Below the pieces are notes generated by a model that saw only the letters and a program-made list of their open reading frames with translations, made no database searches and had not been told where the DNA came from. A stretch of 7,710 bases of DNA from a bacterium (lineage in GTDB: Bacteria; Bacillota_I; Bacilli_A; RF39; UBA660): contig JAQXIG010000113.1 in the NCBI GenBank assembly GCA_029007685.1, forward strand, positions 1 through 7,710, read 5' to 3'. Shown here piece by piece: positions 1 through 6,661 of the stretch (position 1 is its first letter; every line of letters begins with the position of its first letter). Made by a program: the position numbers and the translations under genes.

Positions 1-93
1 GTTATGAGTGTAGCAATATCTAATGAAAGATTAAAAAGAAAAGGACTAGTGATGCCACTAGACCATTACTTAAGAGTGCATACTGTAATATAA
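1..93 (+). CDS. ltrA: Group II intron reverse transcriptase/maturase, C-terminal end (partial)
   Basis: Thirty codons are open from the first base to a TAA at 91-93. The peptide contains SNERLKRKGLVMPLDHYL, the typical end of LtrA-like intron-encoded proteins. Its N-terminal reverse-transcriptase domain (with the YADD motif) and the maturase X domain are outside the window. These proteins bind their own intron RNA, help it splice and copy it into DNA at new sites. The stop lies about 6 bases before domain V, so the coding region occupies domain IV as is usual. I cannot tell from this fragment whether the full gene is intact. The ltrA symbol is used for the family only. Confidence 0.82.
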   Translation, partial: VMSVAISNERLKRKGLVMPLDHYLRVHTVI

Positions 94-98
94 ATTGA

Positions 99-130
99 AC
101 CGCCGTATACCGAACGGTATGTACGGTGGT
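99..130 (+). ncRNA. Group II intron domain V (catalytic hairpin)
   Basis: This is a hairpin with a 9-bp lower helix (99-107 with 122-130), a two-base bulge (T120 G121), a 4-bp upper helix (108-111 with 116-119) and a GAAC tetraloop. The catalytic triad is C101 G102 C103. G102 pairs as a G.U wobble with T127, as expected for the triad. Most group II introns have AGC; the CGC form is known from some bacterial classes, including IIC. The upper helix is two pairs shorter than in the commonest 34-nt domain V. Confidence 0.88.
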
Positions 131-132
131 GT

Positions 133-178
133 GAGAGGGGCAAATTAAATAAATTCTATTTAATTTTCTCTACTCGAT
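133..178 (+). ncRNA. Group II intron domain VI (branch-point hairpin)
   Basis: GAG at 133-135 pairs with CTC at 173-175. A172 is left bulged as the branch point. Pairing resumes with 136-140 against 167-171 (two G.U pairs) and then a 10-bp A/T helix (142-151 with 157-166) closed by a 5-base loop. The bulged A lies 7 bases from the inferred 3' splice end, which is the standard geometry. Its A/T-rich distal arm differs from the short G/C helices of many introns but keeps the fold. Confidence 0.82.
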
Positions 179-205
179 TATTTATGTTGAGTTAAGAATG
201 TTATT

Positions 206-240
206 ATGATGATAGATGAAGATTTTTATCATTATTATTT
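206..240 (+). terminator. Weak A/T hairpin followed by T-rich DNA, possible terminator
   Basis: ATGATGATA at 206-214 can pair with TATCATTAT at 227-235 (9 bp, one G.U wobble, 12-base loop), and T-rich DNA follows. It could end transcription coming from the intron or its host locus before the next promoter. The stem has almost no G/C pairs and overlaps the next promoter's -35 box, so this is only a candidate. Confidence 0.3.
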
Positions 241-268
241 TGTAATTTTTTCTTTCTTTTGGTATACT
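240..268 (+). promoter_or_regulatory. Sigma-A type promoter of the zinc-ribbon/TPM operon
   Basis: The -10 box is TATACT at 263-268 (5 of 6 to consensus). A -35-like TTGTAA at 240-245 (4 of 6) lies 17 bp upstream. Transcription would begin near 275 and the leader to the ATG at 298 is about 23 nt, with the ribosome site AGGAG at 284-288. No operator repeats are evident. Confidence 0.65.
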
Positions 269-297
269 CATAGTAAAGAGGATAGGAGTTGAAACAA

Positions 298-1362
298 ATG
301 AGTAACAAAGTACTAGATAATCATTGTCCATGTTGTAGTGCCCCTCTTTTTTATAATACTACAACTAATCATTTTAAGTGTAATTATTGTGGTAATGAAT
401 TTGAATTAAAAGACTTGCAAAAAACAGAAGATGTCACTTTTGAGAAGGGGCATAATGAAACCAATGTGGATCCTGTTTATGTGGCTTATAGTTGTTCTAA
501 TTGTGGAGCTGAAATTGTTGCGGATGAACATACATCATCTACTTTCTGTTTATATTGTGGGAATGCGGCAATATTAAAAGATAAATTGTCAGGAGAATTT
601 AAACCAAATAAAATCATTCCTTTTAGGACGGAGAAAGAAACGGCTATTACAGCTTTTAAAAATTTGTCTAAAGGTAGACCATTCGTTCCTAAAGATTTTC
701 TTAGTCAAAAGAATATCAGTAAAATTACGGGATTATATATTCCTTTTTGGTTGTATCAGGTTAAAGTTTCTGGTGGTATAGAAGCTGAAGGAGTTAAGGT
801 TAGTAGTTGGACGAGAGGTGATGTCCATTATACCAAAAAGGATTATTATAAATTAGCTAGAGTTGGAGAAATGGATTATGAGAAAGTTCCTGTTGATGGC
901 TCTACTAGATTTCATAACGATATTATGAATGCGATTGAGCCTTTTGATTATCAATATTTAATTGATTTTAATTATCGCTATTTATCAGGATTTTTGGCTG
1001 AAAAATATGATCTTGATAGTGAAATTTCTTTTGAAGAAGCAAAAAGAAGAGTTTTAACCTCTGCAAAAGATATTATGTATAATGATATGGAACATTACAC
1101 TACCAAGACGATTACTAATAATACGATTAAGGCGGAAAAAACCAATGTTGAGTATGTATTGTTGCCTGTTTGGATGATTAACGTTAAATATCAAGGGCAG
1201 TTTTATTTGTTTGCAATGAATGGACAAAGCGGAAAATTTATAGGTGATATTCCACTTGATCAAAAGAAAGTCATTATTTACGCGATTGTAATCTTTATTG
1301 TCTTATTTTTTGTTATTATGATTGGTAGTTATATGTTGTATCAGATGGGGGTTGTATTATGA
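298..1362 (+). CDS. Membrane-anchored double zinc-ribbon protein
   Basis: A 354-aa protein with two N-terminal four-cysteine zinc ribbons: C10/C13 with C28/C31, and C66/C69 with C84/C87. A soluble middle region (about 100-320) follows, with no catalytic motif I recognise, then one hydrophobic segment at about 324-347 close to the C-terminus. It would therefore be tail-anchored with the ribbons in the cytoplasm. Proteins of this kind occur in Bacillota and are often annotated as TFIIB-type zinc-ribbon or PriA-like; neither label gives a proven function. An upstream in-frame TTG at 289 directly abuts the AGGAG site, so ATG 298, 9 bases after that site, is the start. The stop overlaps the ATG of the TPM gene (ATGA), which suggests translational coupling and a joint membrane role. 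Confidence 0.85.
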   Translation: MSNKVLDNHCPCCSAPLFYNTTTNHFKCNYCGNEFELKDLQKTEDVTFEKGHNETNVDPVYVAYSCSNCGAEIVADEHTSSTFCLYCGNAAILKDKLSGEFKPNKIIPFRTEKETAITAFKNLSKGRPFVPKDFLSQKNISKITGLYIPFWLYQVKVSGGIEAEGVKVSSWTRGDVHYTKKDYYKLARVGEMDYEKVPVDGSTRFHNDIMNAIEPFDYQYLIDFNYRYLSGFLAEKYDLDSEISFEEAKRRVLTSAKDIMYNDMEHYTTKTITNNTIKAEKTNVEYVLLPVWMINVKYQGQFYLFAMNGQSGKFIGDIPLDQKKVIIYAIVIFIVLFFVIMIGSYMLYQMGVVL

Positions 1363-2273
1363 AAAAATTTGTGAAATGGGTATTACTTAGTTTTTTTCTT
1401 GTTAGTTTTCCTCATCTAGTACACGCTTCAGTTATTACTTATGAGAGAACATCTGATAATCAATATGGAGTTAATAAACATTGGAATGTTGGAGGACATA
1501 ATATTGATAATGTTATGGATACTCCTTATGTGGATGCTACTAGTAAGATTTATGATTTTTCAGATATATTAACTTCTGATGTAGAAAAACAATTATACCG
1601 TCAAATTCAACAGTTTATTCAAACTACTAATATGGATATGGTAATTGTTACTTATAATTTACCATATGAATCTGATTCTGAAAATGAGTATTTTGCGACT
1701 GATTTTTATGATTATAACGATTTTGGGATTGATTTTGAGACCTATAGTGGGGTGTTATTGTTTAGAAATACTTATGAACGAGATCGATATTATAATATTT
1801 ATACTTTTGGAAAAGCACAATTGTATTTTGATTTTGATCGATTGGATGTTACGCTAGATAATATGTACTCTTATTTTACTACGGATGATTATTTGTCTGG
1901 GATGAGTATTTTTGTTGATAATATGTTGGAGTATTATCAACAAGGTATAGTTAGCAAGTATAAAGATTATTATGTGGATGAGGATGGATATTTACAAAAG
2001 AGGTATGTACCCCCATTTTTCATTGCAGGAATTTTTTCTTTAGTTATTACTACAATTATTATGTTTGTTTTGATTAAGAAGAATAAAATGGTGAAGAAAG
2101 CTAGTAAGGCTGATGATTATTTACTTAGTGATTCAATTCGATATAGTTTAAAAGAGGATCAGTTTATTCGTTCTCACACTTCGTCTTATCGAATTAGTTC
2201 CTCATCTGGTGGAGGTTCATCTGGTGGCTCTTCTGGTGGTGGCCATTCTAGTGGTGGAGGAAGGCATGGCTAA
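1359..2273 (+). CDS. TPM-domain protein with signal peptide and Gly/Ser/His-rich tail
   Basis: A 304-aa exported protein. Residues 1-24 form a signal peptide (KK, a hydrophobic core, then VHA-S). Residues about 58-200 resemble the TPM domain (TPM_phosphatase, YgcG-like): a VDATSKIYDFSDILT start, an amphipathic helix, a MDMVIVTY strand and a GVLLF strand. A second membrane segment spans about 219-239, followed by basic residues. The cytoplasmic tail ends in a low-complexity stretch of Gly, Ser and His (about 280-304), a common ending in this family. TPM domains have been linked to photosystem repair in plants and to acid phosphatase activity in vitro; the bacterial role is mostly unknown. The start overlaps the previous stop, with a G-rich ribosome site at 1347-1351. 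It forms an operon with the zinc-ribbon gene. The family call is firm at fold level; the function is open. Confidence 0.82.
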   Translation: MKKFVKWVLLSFFLVSFPHLVHASVITYERTSDNQYGVNKHWNVGGHNIDNVMDTPYVDATSKIYDFSDILTSDVEKQLYRQIQQFIQTTNMDMVIVTYNLPYESDSENEYFATDFYDYNDFGIDFETYSGVLLFRNTYERDRYYNIYTFGKAQLYFDFDRLDVTLDNMYSYFTTDDYLSGMSIFVDNMLEYYQQGIVSKYKDYYVDEDGYLQKRYVPPFFIAGIFSLVITTIIMFVLIKKNKMVKKASKADDYLLSDSIRYSLKEDQFIRSHTSSYRISSSSGGGSSGGSSGGGHSSGGGRHG

Positions 2274-2300
2274 AAACAGTATCATTTTTGATACTGTTTT
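2273..2300. terminator. Bidirectional intrinsic terminator between converging operons
   Basis: A perfect 12-bp stem (AAAACAGTATCA at 2273-2284 with its complement at 2289-2300) closes a TTTT loop. T-rich DNA follows on the plus strand, and the stem has A/T-rich feet so that each strand reads hairpin plus T-run. It starts at the last base of the TPM stop codon and contains the TGA stop of the kinase-like gene (2282-2284), so one element can serve both operons. Confidence 0.85.
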
Positions 2301-2887
2301 GTTTTGTCTAAATAAGTATGGATATCACTAGAGATTTTGTGTATACAATCTAGTAAATCGTAGTTTCGATATCTTTTTGTAATATTAGCGGCTTGTAAAT
2401 TTTCTTCGTTAAAGTCTTTTTGGTCTTTTAAAAAGCGGCGGCATAGTTCATCGAATTTTGGTTTTTTTTCACTTCTTTCTCTATTGATTGCTCTTTGTAA
2501 GCGTATTTCATCTTCTATTTCAATGTAAATGGGGATTACAATGTCATCACCATAGTATTTTTTTAAGGATTGATATCCTATTAAAGTATTAATAGTCATA
2601 TAGTTATGGTGTTCTAGGTCTATATTAGTCACTGCGGTGAAGTAAGTCCAGATTCCCTGTTTTGTATTATAGGATCTTGCTTCGATAATTTGATTTTGAC
2701 TTAGCATTTGGTGATATATCTCGTTGGTTACAAAGTGATAAGAGATACCATCCATTTCTCCTTTTCGGATAGGTCTTGTTGTATAGGGAACTATTTCTAG
2801 TATTTCTGGAAATTCTTTGGATAAGGCTTTAAAAACACTATCTTTCCCACTTGCGCTTTTTCCGATAAAACAAAAAATTTTTCCCAT
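2282..2887 (-). CDS. Guanylate kinase-like nucleoside monophosphate kinase
   Basis: A 201-aa P-loop protein of the guanylate-kinase fold. The P-loop is GKSASGKDS (residues 9-17), with Asp at position 16 where most family members have Ser or Thr. The nucleotide-monophosphate site PYTTRPIRKGEMDGISYHF (34-52) keeps the TTR, R, GE and DG..Y residues that bind GMP in Gmk. A charged lid-like segment with Arg pairs follows at 135-151. Gmk makes GDP from GMP and ATP. The length is near the family's usual 190-210 aa. The segment after the GMP site (IIEARSYNTKQGIW) differs from the YGTP-containing region of housekeeping Gmk, and there is no rpoZ neighbour, so this may be a paralog with another substrate. 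It starts 1 bp after the rarA stop, with its ribosome site (GAAGGAAAG) inside rarA, so the two are probably translationally coupled. Confidence 0.75.
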   Translation of the reverse strand: MGKIFCFIGKSASGKDSVFKALSKEFPEILEIVPYTTRPIRKGEMDGISYHFVTNEIYHQMLSQNQIIEARSYNTKQGIWTYFTAVTNIDLEHHNYMTINTLIGYQSLKKYYGDDIVIPIYIEIEDEIRLQRAINRERSEKKPKFDELCRRFLKDQKDFNEENLQAANITKRYRNYDLLDCIHKISSDIHTYLDKTKQYQK

Positions 2888-2888
2888 T

Positions 2889-4109
2889 TTACTTTCCTTC
2901 TTTCAATCTATCTAGTTTTTCTTTAATTTGTTTTAATATGCGTTCATTTGGTGAAGTGTCTTGCGGTTTGAAGTATTTTTTCGTAATTAAATTATTAGGT
3001 AGATATTGTTGAATTACAAAATGATTGGGGTAATCGTGCGGATATTTATAAATAGTGGAGTGGATTTTAATAGTGTCAGGTATATCATCACATCTACCAG
3101 TTTCTACATCACTAATTGCATGATCTAAAGCAATGTGAGAAGAATTAGATTTAGGAGATAAAGCCATTTGAACAACGATATCTCCTAAAGGAATTCTAGC
3201 TTCTGGTAGGCCTACTAATTCAGAAGCTGATATAGCGGCCATCACTCTTGGACCGATGTCGGGGTTTGCTAGGCCAATATCCTCGTAAGCAATGACACTT
3301 ATTCTACGATAGATACTATCTAAGTCACCAATAGTAATTAATCGAGCCAGATAGTGAAGAGAGGCATCTACATCACTGCCACGAATAGATTTTTGAAAAG
3401 CGGATAGTAAATCATAGTGATCTGATTCGTCTTTGTCAGATGTGATGATAGGTTTACTATTAATAGTTTTTAGTAGTTCTAAATCCACTTTTTTATTGTT
3501 ACTAGAGAAATAGGCAAGTTCTAGTAAATTATAAGCATATCTTAAATCATTTCCTGCTAAGTTAGCGATCTGTTTTAGTGATTTGTTGTCTATTTTGATT
3601 CCTGCTAAGTCTGAATGATTACAGGCCTTTTTTAATCCTTCTATAATATCATCGCTATCTAATGGTTTTAATTCAAAAATATGGCATCTACTACGAATGG
3701 CAGGATTGATTTTAAAATAGGGGTTAGAAGTTGTCATACCAATTAATGTAATTAAGCCACTTTCTAGCTGAGGAAGAAGTAAATCTTGTTTATCTTTGTT
3801 TAAACGATGGATTTCGTCCATGATTAGGACCATACCATCATACATTTTCGCTTCTTCTACTACAACATCAAAATCCTTTTTATTATGGATAGTAGCGTTT
3901 AAAAAACGGTATCTTACTCCTAAATCCTTTACGATTGCAATCGCAATAGAAGTTTTTCCAATACCAGGCGGTCCATATAGTATCATAGAAAATAGTTTTT
4001 GATTTTCTATGAGGTTTCGTAATACTTTTCCATGGCCTAATAAGTGTTTTTGTCCTATTACTTCCTCAATTGAATTTGGTGTAAGTTTTAAGGCTAATGG
4101 TTTATTCAT
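2889..4109 (-). CDS. rarA: Replication-associated recombination AAA+ ATPase RarA (MgsA)
   Basis: A 406-aa AAA+ protein related to clamp-loader subunits, acting at stalled replication forks with SSB and DNA ends. Visible motifs: Walker A GPPGIGKTS (46-54), Walker B LIMDEIHR (95-102), sensor 1 TTSNP (126-130), the Arg-finger region RSRC (139-142) and the sensor 2 region NDLRYAYN with R190. The C-terminal MgsA tetramerisation part contains the signature YKYPHDYPNHFVIQQYLP (354-371). Length is typical for the family. A GTG at 4118 is in frame, but it lies inside the ribosome site AAAGGTGATC, so the ATG at 4107-4109 is the start. It is divergent from xerD, and the kinase-like gene follows with a 1-bp gap. 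Confidence 0.95.
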   Translation of the reverse strand: MNKPLALKLTPNSIEEVIGQKHLLGHGKVLRNLIENQKLFSMILYGPPGIGKTSIAIAIVKDLGVRYRFLNATIHNKKDFDVVVEEAKMYDGMVLIMDEIHRLNKDKQDLLLPQLESGLITLIGMTTSNPYFKINPAIRSRCHIFELKPLDSDDIIEGLKKACNHSDLAGIKIDNKSLKQIANLAGNDLRYAYNLLELAYFSSNNKKVDLELLKTINSKPIITSDKDESDHYDLLSAFQKSIRGSDVDASLHYLARLITIGDLDSIYRRISVIAYEDIGLANPDIGPRVMAAISASELVGLPEARIPLGDIVVQMALSPKSNSSHIALDHAISDVETGRCDDIPDTIKIHSTIYKYPHDYPNHFVIQQYLPNNLITKKYFKPQDTSPNERILKQIKEKLDRLKEGK

Positions 4110-4127
4110 TTTGATCACCTTTTTTTT

Positions 4128-4136
4128 ATTGTATCA
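4128..4136 (-). promoter_or_regulatory. Extended -10 promoter of rarA
   Basis: On the minus strand TGATACAAT provides a TGn extension and a TACAAT -10 box (5 of 6). No good -35 box is seen at 17 bp, as is common for extended -10 promoters. The start would lie near 4121, leaving a leader of only about a dozen bases with the GGTGATC ribosome site. Confidence 0.55.
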
Positions 4137-4141
4137 GAAAT

Positions 4142-4171
4142 TTGCGAATTGTGCTATAAATGTGTTATAAT
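4142..4171 (+). promoter_or_regulatory. Promoter of xerD-deoB
   Basis: The -10 box is a perfect TATAAT (4166-4171) preceded by TG at 4163-4164 (extended -10). TTGCGA at 4142-4147 (4 of 6) is a -35 candidate with an 18-bp spacer. It is back to back with the rarA promoter, and the two cores are under 10 bp apart, so the divergent operons may compete or be controlled together. Confidence 0.72.
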
Positions 4172-4196
4172 TATTCAGGATATTGAGTGTGATCTT

Positions 4197-5105
4197 ATGA
4201 ATTTGGAAAAACAGATGATGGAATATTTAGAATATGTTTTAATTGAGCAACATTTAGCTGAAAATACAAAAAAGTCTTATCAGATGGAGTTGAATAAATA
4301 TGTTTGTTTTTTAAATCGAGAACGTGTTTGTGATATTAAAAAAGTAACTGTTGATCATATTCTTTTATATTTAAATTGTTTAAGTAGAGATGAATTGTCC
4401 GCTAGAAGTATTGCGCATAGTATTACTGTGATTCACAATTTTCATCAATATTTTTTGAAAGTGGGCTATTTGGATATAGATGTTTCTAAAGGAATTGAAC
4501 AACCTAAGTTAAGAAAATCGCTGCCACATACATTAACAGTGGAGGAGGTAGATCGATTACTAAATATTCCATTAGAGACTCCATTTGACTATCGTAATAA
4601 AGCTATGTTAGAATTATTGTATGGGACTGGGCTTAGAATTAGTGAATTATTGTCATTGCAGTTAAATGATATTGATTTTATTAATTGTACTGTTCGATGT
4701 ATGGGGAAAGGAAAAAAAGAAAGAATTGTTCCTATTAATGATTATATTATTCAGTATTTGAGTCTTTATTTGGAGCATAGAGGGTTGTTGTTGAAAAATA
4801 AAGACTATAAGGAATTATTTTTAAATAATCATGGAAAGCCGATTACGAGACAAGGTTTTTTTAAGATTTTAAAAAAGCTATTGCTTCAAAAAGGTTTGGA
4901 TATTACTACTTCACCTCATACATTGAGACATAGCTTTGCGACTCATTTAATAGAAAATGGGGCTGATTTGCGAGTAGTGCAGGAAATGCTAGGACATAGT
5001 GACATTGCTACTACTAGAATCTATACCCATATTTCTAATCAGAAAGTAAAACGTGATTATCAAGAATATCACCCAAGAAAAGAGGAAGATGAATATGAGA
5101 TTTAA
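4197..5105 (+). CDS. xerD: Tyrosine recombinase XerD
   Basis: A 302-aa site-specific recombinase that acts with XerC at dif to resolve chromosome dimers. The N-terminal SAM-like core-binding domain (about 3-90) contains EQHLAENTKKSYQMEL. The catalytic domain (about 110-290) has the complete set R147 (GTGLRISE), K171 (GKGKKER), H241 and R244 (HTLRHSFATH), H267 (LGHSDIATT) and the nucleophile Y276 (IYTH). Length is typical. An upstream in-frame TTG at 4149 lies inside the promoter, before the transcription start, so ATG 4197 is chosen; its ribosome site is weak (GTGATC). The xerD-deoB order matches ripX-drm of Bacillus subtilis, which supports XerD over XerC or a phage integrase. A dif-like site lies 1.8 kb downstream. 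The gene overlaps deoB by 11 bp. Confidence 0.92.
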   Translation: MNLEKQMMEYLEYVLIEQHLAENTKKSYQMELNKYVCFLNRERVCDIKKVTVDHILLYLNCLSRDELSARSIAHSITVIHNFHQYFLKVGYLDIDVSKGIEQPKLRKSLPHTLTVEEVDRLLNIPLETPFDYRNKAMLELLYGTGLRISELLSLQLNDIDFINCTVRCMGKGKKERIVPINDYIIQYLSLYLEHRGLLLKNKDYKELFLNNHGKPITRQGFFKILKKLLLQKGLDITTSPHTLRHSFATHLIENGADLRVVQEMLGHSDIATTRIYTHISNQKVKRDYQEYHPRKEEDEYEI

Positions 5106-6261
5106 GCGTATATTTTTAGTGGTTTTAGATTCGTTGGGAGTAGGAGAGGCAGTAGATGCAAATGATTATGGTGATCAGGGAGCTAATACTTTGGGACATA
5201 TTAAAGAAAATTATGATTTGTTTATTCCTAATTTACAAAAACTTGGTTTTTTAAATACGATTAATATGGATGAAAATTTAGAGGTTGATGCTTATTATAC
5301 AATTGCTCGTCCTACCAATCCTGGAAAGGATACATTAACAGGGCACTATGAGTTGATGGGAGTGCAGAATTTGGTTCCGTTCAAAAACTTTTCAGAAAAT
5401 GGATTTCCTAGGGAATTATTAGATAAAATTGAGACTGTTACACGTCGGAGAGTGATTGGTAATCGTAATTGTAATGGTGTTGACATTATTAATGAACTTG
5501 GGAAAAGGCATATTGATTTTGGAGCGTTAATTGTTTATACTTCGAATGGTTCTAATTTGTGTGTTGCAGCTCATGAGGATATTATTCCAGTTGCGAAGTT
5601 ATATGAGTATGCAGAAATGATTCGTAAGATTACGATGTCAGAGGAATTTAAAGTTGGCAGGGTAATTGCTAGAGTATTTACAGGAAAGGATGGTAATTTT
5701 AAATTTACGAATGAAAGACGTGATTTTGCGGTTAAACCACCTACTAAAAGCGTTTTGAATTTACTATCTGAGAATCATAATGCAGTGATTTCGATTGGGA
5801 AAGTTTCTGATATTTTTGATGAAGAAGGAATTACTAAGAAAATAAAAGCTAAAAATAATCAAGAAGCGATTAATAAATTAACTGATATTATGAATAAAAA
5901 TTTTACAGGGCTATGTGTTGCTAATTTGAATGATTTTGATTCTGAATATGGTCATAAGAGAGATTTAGAAGGCTATGCGAGAGCAATTGAGGAATTAGAT
6001 GTTGAAATGCCTATGATTATCAATAAACTGGATACAGAGGATTTATTGATTTTAACTGCTGATCATGGTTGTGATCCAACTTTTCCAGGAACTTTTCATA
6101 CTAGAGAAAATGTGCCGCTTATTATTTTTGGTAGAAATTTAAAGGAACCTAAGAGGTTAGAAATCTTAGAGTCTATGGCAGATATTGGAGCTACGATAGC
6201 CGATAATTTTGATGTCAGCAAACCACCCATTGGAACTAGTTTTTTAGAAAAACTAAAATAG
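5095..6261 (+). CDS. deoB: Phosphopentomutase DeoB
   Basis: A 388-aa alkaline-phosphatase-superfamily enzyme that interconverts (deoxy)ribose 1- and 5-phosphate in nucleoside salvage. By comparison with Bacillus cereus DeoB recalled from memory, the metal ligands are all present: D12, D282, H287, D323, H324 and H335. The phosphorylated Thr is T80 in GKDTLTGH. The length matches the family. The start is ATG 5095 (MRFKRIF): AGAGGA at 5081-5086 is 8 bases upstream, while ATG 5089 and the GTG at 5053 fit worse. It begins inside the end of xerD, so translation is coupled. Some usually conserved residues differ: YTSNGSNLC replaces YTSADSxLQ near the sugar site and GTFHTRE replaces GTDHTRE. This suggests a diverged substrate pocket but not loss of catalysis. 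Confidence 0.93.
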   Translation: MRFKRIFLVVLDSLGVGEAVDANDYGDQGANTLGHIKENYDLFIPNLQKLGFLNTINMDENLEVDAYYTIARPTNPGKDTLTGHYELMGVQNLVPFKNFSENGFPRELLDKIETVTRRRVIGNRNCNGVDIINELGKRHIDFGALIVYTSNGSNLCVAAHEDIIPVAKLYEYAEMIRKITMSEEFKVGRVIARVFTGKDGNFKFTNERRDFAVKPPTKSVLNLLSENHNAVISIGKVSDIFDEEGITKKIKAKNNQEAINKLTDIMNKNFTGLCVANLNDFDSEYGHKRDLEGYARAIEELDVEMPMIINKLDTEDLLILTADHGCDPTFPGTFHTRENVPLIIFGRNLKEPKRLEILESMADIGATIADNFDVSKPPIGTSFLEKLK

Positions 6262-6287
6262 AGTAGGAGAGAGATACTCTGTTTTTT
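6260..6287 (+). terminator. Intrinsic terminator after xerD-deoB
   Basis: AGAGTA (6260-6265) pairs with TACTCT (6275-6280), followed by G and six T residues. The 6-bp stem is short with a 9-base loop, but the position directly at the deoB stop and the T-run support termination. Confidence 0.65.
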
Positions 6288-6291
6288 AGAC

Positions 6292-6323
6292 AAACAAAAA
6301 GAACTATGCGTTCTTTTTGTTTT
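6292..6323. terminator. Terminator hairpin between converging deoB and DUF1540 genes
   Basis: A perfect 13-bp stem (AAACAAAAAGAAC at 6292-6304 with its complement at 6310-6322) closes a 5-base loop. T-rich arms are present on both strands. The stop codon of the small minus-strand gene lies at the stem-loop junction (6304-6306). It probably ends that gene and backs up the deoB terminator. Confidence 0.75.
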
Positions 6324-6486
6324 GATTATTACATCTAAAACTTTGACATAAAGTTTCTTGATTCTGTGTTGCTTCATTGCATCCGCAAGTACATCCAACT
6401 TTGATTTCGTTTAATGTACAGCGGTCAGATTCTTGATAATCACATGATGCAACATCGCATTTAATTGTTTGACTTTCTTGTTTCAT
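6304..6486 (-). CDS. DUF1540 small cysteine-rich protein
   Basis: A 60-aa protein with eight cysteines (C10, C15, C23, C32, C34, C36, C47, C52). The pattern IKCDVASCDYQ...C...I.V...ETLCQSF matches the DUF1540 family: paired Cys near the start, Cys before an I-x-V strand, and a late T-x-C-x-S-F. These proteins are widespread in Clostridia and Bacilli, and the cysteines probably bind metal; function is not established here. There is no signal peptide or membrane segment. The ribosome site GGAGGAG (complement of 6495-6501) is 8 bases from the ATG, which makes the start secure. It is a single gene converging on deoB. The promoter is unclear: a tandem 9-bp repeat (TTAGATTTA twice, 6519-6536) lies where it should be. 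Confidence 0.85.
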   Translation of the reverse strand: MKQESQTIKCDVASCDYQESDRCTLNEIKVGCTCGCNEATQNQETLCQSFRCNNQNKKNA

Positions 6487-6623
6487 ACTTTATTCTCCTC
6501 CATTACTATTATTATCGATTAGATTTATTAGATTTATACAAATTTTTTAAAAAAAATTAGAATGATCTAGAATGAATCGAGAAATTGTTCTGTTTGATAA
6601 TTGATCATTCAATTTTAATTTGC

Positions 6624-6661
6624 TTCCCCTATTTTCTTTTTTATATGATAAAAGAAGGGAA
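6624..6661 (+). terminator. Terminator-like hairpin without an upstream plus-strand gene
   Basis: TTCCC (6624-6628) pairs with GGGAA (6657-6661). Inside it TTCTTTT (6634-6640) pairs with AAAAGAA (6650-6656), leaving a 5-base bulge on the left arm. T-rich DNA follows on the plus strand. It could end a short unrecognised RNA or stop read-through from deoB. Confidence 0.35.

Larger units (their letters stand above)
1..178 (+). mobile_element. Group II intron, 3' end (partial)
   Basis: The window opens inside a group II intron, a retroelement made of a self-splicing ribozyme and an intron-encoded reverse transcriptase/maturase. Visible parts, in order, are the C-terminus of the encoded protein, domain V and domain VI. 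The 3' end is placed at T178: the last two bases are AT (the usual AY), and the unpaired A172 is the seventh base from that end, where the branch point of group II introns normally sits. The 5' exon, domains I-III and most of the protein lie left of the window. The following chromosomal DNA (179 on) carries the promoter of the next operon, so the insertion lies just upstream of it. Confidence 0.88.

Noticed and set aside
165..192. TTATGTTGAGT (182-192) resembles a dif XerD arm.
   Set aside because: No XerC-like arm lies on the other side of the 6-bp centre; this is the intron 3' junction.
289..297. TTG start for the zinc-ribbon gene.
   Set aside because: It directly abuts the AGGAG ribosome site; ATG 298 has proper spacing.
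1054..1263. Minus-strand open frame of 69 codons inside the zinc-ribbon gene.
   Set aside because: Antisense shadow of a well-supported gene without its own signals.
3796..4002. Plus-strand open frame of 68 codons antisense to rarA.
   Set aside because: It lies opposite the Walker A and B coding region, which explains its openness; no ribosome site was found.
4149..4196. TTG start giving XerD 16 extra residues.
   Set aside because: It lies within the promoter, upstream of the inferred transcription start, and the extra residues do not look like XerD.
6096..6398. Minus-strand open frame of 100 codons.
   Set aside because: It overlaps deoB and the DUF1540 gene in the wrong frame, has no ribosome site and has no recognisable domain.
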